22,626 bases of DNA, taken from contig NZ_SRRZ01000124.1 in NCBI RefSeq assembly GCF_013179805.1, positions 1-22,626 on the forward strand. Reading direction: 5' to 3'. The position numbers were made by a program, and so were the translations under genes. Every line of letters begins with the position of its first letter. Positions within the stretch are counted from its first letter, which is position 1. The DNA comes from Microcoleus asticus IPMA8. Lineage in GTDB: Bacteria > Cyanobacteriota > Cyanobacteriia > Cyanobacteriales > Microcoleaceae. Below are positions 7,507 to 15,639 of this stretch, in pieces. The notes below the pieces were generated by a model. That model saw only the letters and a list, made by a program, of their open reading frames with translations, was not told where the DNA came from and ran no database searches.

Positions 7507-10500
7507 ATGGGTAACACGATCGATCCAAACAGAAACGTGCATCAGACTGAGCGAGGAACTCCATTCGCCGGCCAAAGCTGGTTAGTGGAAGAAAGAGATG
7601 CCTGCGGTGTGGGGTTTATTGCCAACCAAAGCGGCGAAGCTACGCACTCGATTATTGAGAAAGCGCTCCCAGCTTTAACTTGTCTGGAACACCGCGGCGG
7701 TTGCAGCGCCGATCGAGATTCCGGCGACGGTGCGGGTTTGATGACCGCGATTCCTTGGGAATTGCTGGATGCTTGGTTTGCCGAACAGGGAATTGTGCCT
7801 CCCGCACGGGAAAACTGCGGCGTGGGAATGCTGTTTCTGTCTCAAGATAAATTTCAAGCGACTATAGCGCGGCAGGTGGTTGAGCAAGTTCTGGCCGATC
7901 GCGGGCTGACACTTTTGGGATGGCGCAAAGTTCCCGTTGTACCGTCGGTTTTGGGCGAGCAAGCGCTAGAACATCAACCTCAAATCGAACAAGTAATAGT
8001 CAGTTCACCGCACTTAGCCGGAGACGAACTCGACAGACAGCTATTTCTGGCGCGCCGCACCATCGGACACGCCCTGTCAAATCGCCCCAACTTCACCCGC
8101 CGAGAATTTTATACTTGCTCTTTCTCTTGCCGCACGATCGTCTATAAAGGCATGGTGCGATCGGCCGTACTGGCAGAATTTTACCCTGACCTGAAAAATC
8201 CCGCTTATAAAAGCTCCTTTGCCGTCTATCACCGGCGCTTCAGTACCAACACCATGCCCCGCTGGCACTTAGCCCAGCCGATGCGCTTGCTGGGACACAA
8301 CGGGGAAATTAACACGCTGTTGGGCAATCTTACCTGGATGACGGCGCGGCAAGCGAATTTAGCTCACCCGAATTGGAGTCAAGCGGACATCGACACGTTC
8401 AACCCAATTGTCAAATCCGAAAGCAGCGATTCGGCAAACTTGGACAATGTGATGGAATTGTTGGTACACTCCGGCCGCACCCCCCTAGAATCCCTGACAA
8501 TTATGGTGCCCGAAGCCTACAAAAATCAGCCGGATTTGGCTCCTTATCCAGAAATTGTCGATTTTTACGAATATTACAGCGGCATTCAAGAACCTTGGGA
8601 CGGCCCGGCACTGCTGGTGTTCAGCGACGGCAAACAAGTAGGTGCTACACTCGATCGCAACGGTTTGCGCCCTGCCCGCTACTGCATTACTAAAGACGGT
8701 TTGGTAATTGTGGCTTCCGAAGCGGGAGTTGTCGATATTCCCGAAGCAGATATTGTCGAAAAAGGTCGTTTGGGGCCCGGACAAATGATTGCAGTTGACC
8801 TGCAAACCAACGAAATTCTCAAAAATTGGCAACTCAAACAGCGAATTGCTAAACGGCACCCCTACGGCGAATGGCTGAAACAAAACCGCGAAATCTTGCA
8901 GCCGCAGCCTTTTGCGGAAACAGCAACCCTCGACTCGCAAACGCTGTTGGCCACCCAAACTGCTTTCGGCTACACGGCCGAAGATTTGGACATGGTGATC
9001 GTCGAGATGGCGAGTTCTGGGAAAGAACCGACTTTCTGCATGGGCGACGACGTTCCCTTAGCTGTGTTGTCAGAAAAGCCTCAGTTGCTGTACAACTATT
9101 TCAAACAGCGGTTCGCTCAAGTGACAAATCCGCCGATCGACCCCCTGCGCGAGGGGATGGTGATGTCGCTGACGATGAGTGTGGGTCTGCGGGGCAATTT
9201 ACTGCAAGCAGTGCCGGAAAATGCCAAGCGGCTGAAAATTGATTCCCCCGTACTCAACGACGCTGAACTGTCTTTCTTGAAAGATCAAAAGTCTTTCCCA
9301 GCTACCGAATTGTCAACGCTTTACAAAATTGCTGCCGGGCCTGGAGGTTTGAAAACCGCAGTCGAGCAACTTTGTCAAGAGGCGGCTGCTTCGGTGCGCG
9401 AGGGTTCGAGAATTCTGATTTTGAGCGATCGAGCTTTGAAGGAAGAAGGAAGAAGGAAGAAGGAAGAAGGAAGAGGGGAGAAGGAAGAAGGAGATGTATC
9501 TTTTGCTGTGGGATTGAGTGCTGAATATACTTATATTCCGCCCTTCCTGGCAGTTGGCGCGGTTCACCACCACTTAATTAGCGTCGGGCTGCGGATGCAA
9601 ACTTCGCTGGTTGTGGATACCGCGCAATGTTGGAGCACTCACCACTTCGCTTGTTTGCTCGGTTACGGGGCGGTGGCTGTTTGCCCTTACCTGGCCTTGG
9701 AAAGCGTGCGCGCCTGGTGGTCTGACACCAAGACTCAAAACTTGATGCAGCACGGCAAAGTTCCCAATATTACGGTGACACAAGCTCAAGCTAGATACCG
9801 CACAGCGGTGGAAAACGGCTTGCTGAAGATTATGTCGAAAATGGGGATTTCGCTGTTGTCTAGCTATCAAGGAGGGCAAATCTTTGAGGCGATCGGTATT
9901 GGCGGCGATTTGCTCGATTTGGGCTTTAAAGGCACTGTTTCCCGCATCGGCGGTTTGAGTGTGGCGGAACTGGCTAACGAGGTAATGTCTTTCCACAGTC
10001 AGGCTTTCCCAGAATTGCACCTCAAAAAGCTGGAAAATTACGGCTTCGTGCAGTACCGGCGGGGTGGTGAATATCACATGAACAGCCCGGAAATGGCGAA
10101 GGCTTTGCACAAGGCTGTGACTACTTTTAACGAAGGAAGAAGGAAGAAGGAAGAAGGAAGAAGGGAAGAGGAAGAAGGAAGCAACGGTAAGGGTAATTCA
10201 GTCCTTGGCGCGAGCGGGGACGATCGCACTGAGGCAAAAACGGCTTACGATCACTACGAGGTTTACAAGCAACTGCTCGAAAATCGCCCGGTAACGGCTT
10301 TGCGGGATTTGCTGGATTTTGTGAGCGATCGCCCTTCCATTGCGATCGAAGATGTAGAATCTGTAGCAGATATTGTCAAGCGGTTTGCCACCGGCGGTAT
10401 GTCCCTCGGCGCTTTGTCCCCGGAAGCCCACGAAACGCTAGCGATTGCGATGAACCGCATCGGCGGCAAATCCAACTCCGGCGAAGGCGGCGAAGACCCG

Positions 10501-12321
10501 GTGCGCTACAAAGTGCTAAACGATGTGAGCGCGGCGGGTTTATCACAAACGCTACCTCACTTAAAAGGTTTGCAGAACGGCGATACAGCTTCTTCATCCA
10601 TCAAACAAGTAGCTTCGGGACGCTTCGGGGTGACTCCTGAGTACCTGATGAACGCCAAACAAATCGAAATTAAAATCGCACAAGGTGCGAAACCGGGTGA
10701 AGGCGGTCAATTGCCTGGGGCGAAAGTGAGCGAGTACATTGCTTATTTGCGCCGATCGAAACCGGGTGTGACGCTGATTTCGCCTCCTCCTCACCACGAC
10801 ATTTATTCGATCGAGGATTTGGCGCAGTTGATTTTTGACTTGCATCAAATCAATCCGCAAGCAGGAGTTTCGGTGAAGTTGGTGTCGGAAGTCGGCATCG
10901 GGACTGTAGCCGCCGGTGTCGCCAAGGCAAATGCTGATGTGATTCAAATTTCCGGCCACGATGGCGGCACCGGTGCTTCGCCATTGAGTTCGATTAAGCA
11001 CGCAGGTTCTCCGTGGGAACTCGGATTGACAGAAGTTCACCGGGTGCTGATGGAAAATAAATTGCGCGATCGAGTTTTGCTGCGCGTTGACGGTGGCTTT
11101 AAAAGCGGCTGGGACGTGGTTGTAGGCGCTTTGATGGGCGGCGAAGAGTACGGTTTTGGCACGGTGGCAATGATTGCAGAAGGCTGTATTATGGCTCGCG
11201 TTTGCCACATGAATACTTGTCCGGTGGGGGTGACAACTCAACAAGAACACTTGCGGAAACGGTTCCCCGGTACACCGGAACACGTGGTTAATTTCTTCTA
11301 TTTCGTAGCACAAGAAGTGCGGAGTTTGTTGGCGAAATTGGGTTATAAGTCGATCGCAGATATCATCGGTCGCGCGGATTTGCTGACAATGCGCGAGGGG
11401 GTGAAACTAACTAAAACCCAAGCAATTAATTTGGATTGTTTGACTAAGTTACCTGATACTAAGAGCGATCGATCTTTCTTGATCCACGGCGACGTACACA
11501 CCAACGGGCCAGTGTTAGATGATGATTTGCTGGCGGATGCTGAGATTCAAAGTGCGATCGCCAATCACGGCACTGTTAGCAAGAGTGTAAAATTGGTGAA
11601 TACCGATCGCACTGTGGGAGCACGTTTAGCAGGTGCGATCGCACAGCAACACGGCAACACGGGCTTTAGCGGTCAAATCACCCTCAATTGCACTGGTAGC
11701 GCAGGCCAAAGCTTCGGCGCGTTCAATTTGCCGGGGATGACGCTGGTACTGTCAGGCCAAGCCAATGACTATGTTGGTAAAGGAATGCACGGTGGCGAAA
11801 TCGCGATCGCACCGCCGGCTGGTGCGACTTATGATGCTTCCGAAAATGCGATCGTCGGCAACACTTGTTTGTACGGCGCGACGGGCGGAACTCTGTTGGC
11901 TGCGGGTAAAGCTGGCGAACGGTTTGCGGTGCGCAACTCGATGGCGAAAGCTGTGATCGAGGGTGCGGGCGATCACTGCTGCGAGTACATGACTGGCGGC
12001 GCGATCGTCGTGTTAGGAAAAGTCGGTCGGAATGTCGGCGCTGGAATGACTGGCGGCTTGGCTTATTTCCTCGATGAAGATGGCAGTTTTCCGGCTCATG
12101 TCAACGGGGAGATTGTGAAGATGCAGCGCGTTTGTACGGCGGCTGGGGAGGCGCAATTGAAGGAGTTGATTGAGGCTCAGTGCGATCGAACCGGCAGCAA
12201 GAAAGCTGAGAAGATTTTAGCAAATTGGTCGGAATATTTGCCTAAGTTCTGGCAAGTTGTGCCGCCGAGTGAAGCGAATTCGCCGGAGGCTTCGGAACAA
12301 AAGATTGCTGTGGAAGTTTAA
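7507..12321 (+). CDS. glsF: Ferredoxin-dependent glutamate synthase (Fd-GOGAT)
   Basis: The enzyme makes two glutamates from glutamine and 2-oxoglutarate using reduced ferredoxin, and is the second step of the GS-GOGAT ammonium-assimilation cycle. A 32-residue propeptide precedes the catalytic cysteine C33 in ERDACGVGF, the N-terminal amidotransferase nucleophile. The FMN/2-oxoglutarate domain shows MSLGALSPEAHETLA and KSNSGEGGEDPVRYK. The [3Fe-4S] ligands are C1227, C1233 and C1238 (Cx5Cx4C in EGCIMARVCHMNTCPVG). The C-terminal part is the glycine-rich beta-helix domain (GAGDHCCEYMTGGAIVVLG). At 1604 residues it is longer than usual (about 1520-1560). Much of the excess is two Glu/Lys/Arg/Gly insertions (645-662 and 876-892) encoded by GAAGGAAGAA-type repeats, apparently in surface linkers. 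All catalytic motifs are intact, so it is probably functional. No strong Shine-Dalgarno is visible. No adjacent gltD is present, as expected for the ferredoxin type. Confidence 0.97.
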   Translation: MGNTIDPNRNVHQTERGTPFAGQSWLVEERDACGVGFIANQSGEATHSIIEKALPALTCLEHRGGCSADRDSGDGAGLMTAIPWELLDAWFAEQGIVPPARENCGVGMLFLSQDKFQATIARQVVEQVLADRGLTLLGWRKVPVVPSVLGEQALEHQPQIEQVIVSSPHLAGDELDRQLFLARRTIGHALSNRPNFTRREFYTCSFSCRTIVYKGMVRSAVLAEFYPDLKNPAYKSSFAVYHRRFSTNTMPRWHLAQPMRLLGHNGEINTLLGNLTWMTARQANLAHPNWSQADIDTFNPIVKSESSDSANLDNVMELLVHSGRTPLESLTIMVPEAYKNQPDLAPYPEIVDFYEYYSGIQEPWDGPALLVFSDGKQVGATLDRNGLRPARYCITKDGLVIVASEAGVVDIPEADIVEKGRLGPGQMIAVDLQTNEILKNWQLKQRIAKRHPYGEWLKQNREILQPQPFAETATLDSQTLLATQTAFGYTAEDLDMVIVEMASSGKEPTFCMGDDVPLAVLSEKPQLLYNYFKQRFAQVTNPPIDPLREGMVMSLTMSVGLRGNLLQAVPENAKRLKIDSPVLNDAELSFLKDQKSFPATELSTLYKIAAGPGGLKTAVEQLCQEAAASVREGSRILILSDRALKEEGRRKKEEGRGEKEEGDVSFAVGLSAEYTYIPPFLAVGAVHHHLISVGLRMQTSLVVDTAQCWSTHHFACLLGYGAVAVCPYLALESVRAWWSDTKTQNLMQHGKVPNITVTQAQARYRTAVENGLLKIMSKMGISLLSSYQGGQIFEAIGIGGDLLDLGFKGTVSRIGGLSVAELANEVMSFHSQAFPELHLKKLENYGFVQYRRGGEYHMNSPEMAKALHKAVTTFNEGRRKKEEGRREEEEGSNGKGNSVLGASGDDRTEAKTAYDHYEVYKQLLENRPVTALRDLLDFVSDRPSIAIEDVESVADIVKRFATGGMSLGALSPEAHETLAIAMNRIGGKSNSGEGGEDPVRYKVLNDVSAAGLSQTLPHLKGLQNGDTASSSIKQVASGRFGVTPEYLMNAKQIEIKIAQGAKPGEGGQLPGAKVSEYIAYLRRSKPGVTLISPPPHHDIYSIEDLAQLIFDLHQINPQAGVSVKLVSEVGIGTVAAGVAKANADVIQISGHDGGTGASPLSSIKHAGSPWELGLTEVHRVLMENKLRDRVLLRVDGGFKSGWDVVVGALMGGEEYGFGTVAMIAEGCIMARVCHMNTCPVGVTTQQEHLRKRFPGTPEHVVNFFYFVAQEVRSLLAKLGYKSIADIIGRADLLTMREGVKLTKTQAINLDCLTKLPDTKSDRSFLIHGDVHTNGPVLDDDLLADAEIQSAIANHGTVSKSVKLVNTDRTVGARLAGAIAQQHGNTGFSGQITLNCTGSAGQSFGAFNLPGMTLVLSGQANDYVGKGMHGGEIAIAPPAGATYDASENAIVGNTCLYGATGGTLLAAGKAGERFAVRNSMAKAVIEGAGDHCCEYMTGGAIVVLGKVGRNVGAGMTGGLAYFLDEDGSFPAHVNGEIVKMQRVCTAAGEAQLKELIEAQCDRTGSKKAEKILANWSEYLPKFWQVVPPSEANSPEASEQKIAVEV
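9439..9492. repeat. In-frame purine STRR, insertion 1 in glsF
   Basis: Repeated GAAGGAAGAAG units on the coding strand encode KEEGRRKKEEGRGEKEEG (residues 645-662). The flanking text (ILSDRAL ... YTYIPPFLAVGAVHHHL) reads as normal Fd-GOGAT. The tract is purine-only on one strand and sits at a domain linker. Confidence 0.85.
10132..10182. repeat. In-frame purine STRR, insertion 2 in glsF
   Basis: A second, near-identical GAAGGAAGAAG tract encodes EGRRKKEEGRREEEEG (residues 876-892 including neighbours). It lies in the normally variable linker just before YDHYEVYKQLL, which precedes the FMN domain. Confidence 0.85.
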
Positions 12322-12345
12322 TTTTGTAACTGGTTAAATAGATGA

Positions 12346-12371
12346 GGGGCAATGCGAATTGCCCCTTTTTT
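12346..12371 (+). terminator. Rho-independent terminator of glsF
   Basis: A perfect 8-bp stem GGGGCAAT/ATTGCCCC with loop GCGA is followed directly by six T. It begins 24 bases after the glsF stop codon. On the minus strand there is no T-run after the hairpin, so it should act mainly on glsF. Confidence 0.9.
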
Positions 12372-12397
12372 AATCTACTTAAGTTGCAAATTATTAA

Positions 12398-12504
12398 TAC
12401 AGCAGATTGCAGGTTTATGAGGTACACGGGGCAATCCCATGCCCCATGCCCCATGCCCCATGCCCCACGCCAGACTGTACCTCATATTGCTAAAAACTGC
12501 TGTA
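12398..12504. repeat. Palindromic element with ATGCCCC STRR in its loop
   Basis: Two 29-base arms (12398-12426 and 12476-12504) are inverted copies. The outer 8 bases (TACAGCAG/CTGCTGTA) and inner 10 bases (ATGAGGTACA/TGTACCTCAT) match exactly, with mismatches between. The loop holds about four CCATGCC units (ATGCCCC heptamers). It looks like a non-autonomous mobile or interspersed element. Its right arm overlaps the end of the neighbouring membrane-ATPase gene and supplies that gene's last codons and stop. It may also act as a bidirectional transcription barrier between two convergent transcripts. Confidence 0.8.
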
Positions 12505-15500
12505 ATTGCTATTTATTACAGCCCGTTCTCGAACCCAACGCTCTAATAATGGCACTTCAAAAACATAACCATTATCTGTTTGCTCAATCACATGATATCG
12601 TTTCAATCGCCTGATTGCCGCATCTGTTAAATCTTGTATATAGCCCGGAGCTAAGCCATTTGCTAATTCTAACAGGAATACTTGTCCGGCGATTCTTTCT
12701 GCGGGATTATTACCTGTAAATTCTGTCCAGACATTGGTAAAATAAGGTTCGCCGTTAGTGAAAGCTTCAGGAATCGCAGCTTGCAATAAATCCGGTGTTA
12801 CCAATTGAGTATGATTTAAGTTTGCCTGAGTGACAAGAGCAGAGCCAAGGAGTTGCAGCAGGTAGGGCTGACAGCGAGTCAGTTGAATAATGTGGTCAAC
12901 AATACCTCGATCGTAACGCAGGGCGAATTCTGGGTCAGGATCAGTTAGTAAACTTTCGGCTTCATCGGGTTCTAGATAAGTCATTTCTAGGGGGACAACG
13001 CTGATAAAATAGCTGCTCCAGTTGGGGCCGAGTTCGTCTAGAGTTTGGACGCCAGAGAAGAGAAAAGCTAGGGAATCATAGTGCTGAATCAGGTGGCGGA
13101 GTTCGTCAAATAAGTTGATACTTAAGCGTTTTTCCTTGATAGCAGTGCCAATTTTTTCAAATTCATCAAGGTTGAGGAGAAGGCGTCGTTCTCCAAGTCT
13201 GGGGATTGCTTGTTCCAGCCAATCTTCTAAGGCAATATAAGGAGTTTCCAGAAATTCTTTGCGTGTGGGAATGATTGGTAATTCGATGCCTTGACAGCGA
13301 CTATCGCGGTGGATGGCACGAATTAATCCTTGACAAAATGCAGCTTCATCTGTAGTTATAGCGGAACTTTGTAAATCTACGTAAACGGGGAGTAAGTTAC
13401 TGGGTAAGAGGCGGGGTAAGTTATACAGAAATGAGGTTTTGCCACAGCGTCGGGGGCCGTGTAAAACGAGGGTGGGACGATTGCGATCGAGAATTAAGCG
13501 GAATATTTGATCGGCAAAAGTTTGGCGACCTCTGAACAGGTTAGCACGGTCAGATAGCAGTGGATTGCCGTATTGGAATGGGTTAGGTAGTTCATCTTGA
13601 GATTGTTTCTGCTGTTCTTGCAACTCTAGCTCGATTACTCGTTGCCACTTTACTAAAACAGGTTGCCACCGTTTTATTGCCTCTGTTGTGAGTCCTAATT
13701 CAGGCAGTTGTACCTGCAATTTGAGCATATCAGTGAGGATTGGTTCTAAGGCGCGTTTGCGTATACCAATATTTCCTGCTTTTAAGGCAGCATCCACATC
13801 TTTAGCAACTGTTTGCAGGCGTGGCAAGAGTTTATTAATGTCTGTACCATCTTTTCTATCAACTAGCGAAGAACTTCCGAAAGAAATTTTAAAAATTTCT
13901 CTAAGAAAATTAATAATAATTCCCCAAATAATAAAAACAAGAATAATTCCAAAAAATATTAGTATTATATGGGGAACTAAAGTTACCACTATACCTGTTA
14001 TTATGCCAGATAGAACACCTATAAAAGTAAACGTTGCAAATCTCGGCTTACGTAAGGATCGATCTAGTATCATTTCTGGGTAGATTTCTAGAGGGGGTGG
14101 TTGATAAAAGGTTGGTGCTAGTAAAGGTAAGAATGGATGTTCGGATGTTGCTATGATGATGATATCCGAAATATTTTCGATCGCAGTTAATTGGTCTGTA
14201 ATAATTTGAGGTAAAGCCTCTTCAATCGTCATTCTTAAGGCTGGTAGCGGTGATGCTTGCATTTTGTGAAAAGTTACCATTGTTGCTGAGGCATCGGTGC
14301 GGAAGGCGGCAGCTAAGATGCGATCGTGATTAACGAGAGGCATCCAAAGCAACTCGGTGGTGTAAGGGGGTAGTAAGTAAAGTAATCGCACAGGATTGCG
14401 ATCCTCGAAAGGTTGTACTAAAAGGATTGCTAGTACGAAGTTGATTAGTGTGAGGATTAAATAGTCTGGTAGTCGGTAGTAACTCATCAAAGTTACTGGC
14501 ACTGCTAAAATTGATACCCAGCCCTGATGCTCGAAGCCTAAAGCTGTTAGCGTGACTGCGGTAATTATTGCTAACCAATTTTGCATGATTGGGGAGAGAC
14601 TGGCAGCAATTAGCCAGCACATTAGCAAAAACAGAGGCAAAGGTAAAATTGCAATCCTTCCGACGACGCCTCCCACAACGCCTCCCACGACACCTCCCAC
14701 GATGCTTCCCACGATGTTTAGTACGATGTTTCTTACGATCGTCATGATGCTGATGCTTCGCACGAAGCCTGGCATGATGTTTACCAGAATTTTTCTCACA
14801 ACCATTATCACGACACCCGCCACGACGCCTCCCACGACGCCTCCCACGACGACCGTTGCAAGACCTCCCACGACGCCTCCCACGACGACTGTCGAGAGAC
14901 CTCCCACAACGCCTCCTGCGACAGCCGCCACGATTCTTCCCATGATGCTTCCCAGGACAAATAACATCCTGGAGTAGTTGCTTTCGACTTCATAGGTCGT
15001 TAGGGTATCAACCCCTATCAACAGTAATAAGCCGATCAATGCAGTGGCTGCCAGAGCAAAATACCAATTCTGTGTCGCCAACCAACTTCCTAACAATGTA
15101 CTTAATGTTCCGCCGACCGCGAGGACATTGCGAGCTAAAAGAAGGCGCTTTCTCTTTAGCAGCCACACACCAAAGCACGCGGTAATAATTAAAGCCAATA
15201 TGCCGAAAAATAGACCCCTTGCTAGTTGGGAAAATGGAGGTAAAATACCCCTTACCTGATCCAGTACAATTAGAGAAAGTTGAGAATTTATCAGATAAAC
15301 AAAATCAACGAGTAGTAGTATATGCAAACCCATTGGTAAGCACAAGAAGCCAATGCTATAAGCAGTCGCAATCGCTCCAAACAGCAACAGTAAATCTAGG
15401 GCTTGACCATGCAATGCAATTCTCCACATCAGCGGTAAACTAAACAAAAATATCAGCAGTAAAAACTGACCAATAAAGCGATTATTTCCCAACAGTAAAA

Positions 15501-15639
15501 TATCCCAGGAATGTGTATCCGATCGCAATCCCTCCTTTTCCTCAGCAGGAGCCCACTCATTCATGCGCTGCTGAAGCCTTGAAGGACAAAACATTGCCCA
15601 GTACCACAACTCCCAAGCCTCCCGGAGAAACCTCTTCAT
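12490..15639 (-). CDS. Polytopic membrane protein with Gly/Val repeat, fused to AAA/STAND-like ATPase
   Basis: The 1049-residue protein has two halves. Residues about 50-440 hold many hydrophobic segments, including an unusual Gly/Val repeat at about 241-327 (GGVVGGLSTVVVGG units and runs of GGVVGG). Another hydrophobic block lies at about 535-580. After a helical linker, residues about 685-1040 form a P-loop ATPase introduced by NPFQYGNPL ... LFRGR. It has Walker A GPRRCGKTS (728-736), Walker B LLLNLDEFE (D825, E826) and a winged-helix-like C-terminus. The start ATG overlaps the stop of the upstream protease-ATPase gene (ATGA), indicating translational coupling and joint function. Both ATPase halves share the NPFxYGxP...GR entry motif. 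The last codons (NYSSF) and stop come from a palindromic repeat. The most likely role is the membrane-acting partner of a conflict-type system; this is inferred from context. Which helices truly span the membrane is uncertain. Confidence 0.85.
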   Translation of the reverse strand: MKRFLREAWELWYWAMFCPSRLQQRMNEWAPAEEKEGLRSDTHSWDILLLGNNRFIGQFLLLIFLFSLPLMWRIALHGQALDLLLLFGAIATAYSIGFLCLPMGLHILLLVDFVYLINSQLSLIVLDQVRGILPPFSQLARGLFFGILALIITACFGVWLLKRKRLLLARNVLAVGGTLSTLLGSWLATQNWYFALAATALIGLLLLIGVDTLTTYEVESNYSRMLFVLGSIMGRIVAAVAGGVVGGLSTVVVGGVVGGLATVVVGGVVGGVVAGVVIMVVRKILVNIMPGFVRSISIMTIVRNIVLNIVGSIVGGVVGGVVGGVVGRIAILPLPLFLLMCWLIAASLSPIMQNWLAIITAVTLTALGFEHQGWVSILAVPVTLMSYYRLPDYLILTLINFVLAILLVQPFEDRNPVRLLYLLPPYTTELLWMPLVNHDRILAAAFRTDASATMVTFHKMQASPLPALRMTIEEALPQIITDQLTAIENISDIIIIATSEHPFLPLLAPTFYQPPPLEIYPEMILDRSLRKPRFATFTFIGVLSGIITGIVVTLVPHIILIFFGIILVFIIWGIIINFLREIFKISFGSSSLVDRKDGTDINKLLPRLQTVAKDVDAALKAGNIGIRKRALEPILTDMLKLQVQLPELGLTTEAIKRWQPVLVKWQRVIELELQEQQKQSQDELPNPFQYGNPLLSDRANLFRGRQTFADQIFRLILDRNRPTLVLHGPRRCGKTSFLYNLPRLLPSNLLPVYVDLQSSAITTDEAAFCQGLIRAIHRDSRCQGIELPIIPTRKEFLETPYIALEDWLEQAIPRLGERRLLLNLDEFEKIGTAIKEKRLSINLFDELRHLIQHYDSLAFLFSGVQTLDELGPNWSSYFISVVPLEMTYLEPDEAESLLTDPDPEFALRYDRGIVDHIIQLTRCQPYLLQLLGSALVTQANLNHTQLVTPDLLQAAIPEAFTNGEPYFTNVWTEFTGNNPAERIAGQVFLLELANGLAPGYIQDLTDAAIRRLKRYHVIEQTDNGYVFEVPLLERWVRERAVINSNYSSF
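14659..14919. repeat. Coding minisatellite for the GGVVGG segment
   Basis: Imperfect 12-base units (ACGCCTCCCACG on the plus strand, encoding V-G-G-V) form two blocks separated by a less repetitive stretch. In the right block they are organised into a 36-base higher-order unit encoding VVGGLSTVVVGG. The repeat keeps frame throughout and forms the glycine-zipper-like hydrophobic segment of the membrane ATPase. Confidence 0.85.

Noticed and set aside
10594..11313. 239-codon ORF antisense to glsF
   Set aside because: It lies wholly within the conserved FMN and Fe-S part of glsF, and its sequence shows no family motif.
12436..12470. ATGCCCC repeats as a CRISPR-like or regulatory array
   Set aside because: Simple heptamer repeats without spacers, inside the loop of a palindromic element.
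14552..14977. Plus-strand ORF rich in TTPP repeats
   Set aside because: It is the complement of the Gly/Val repeat of the membrane ATPase; its periodic sequence is a by-product of that minisatellite.
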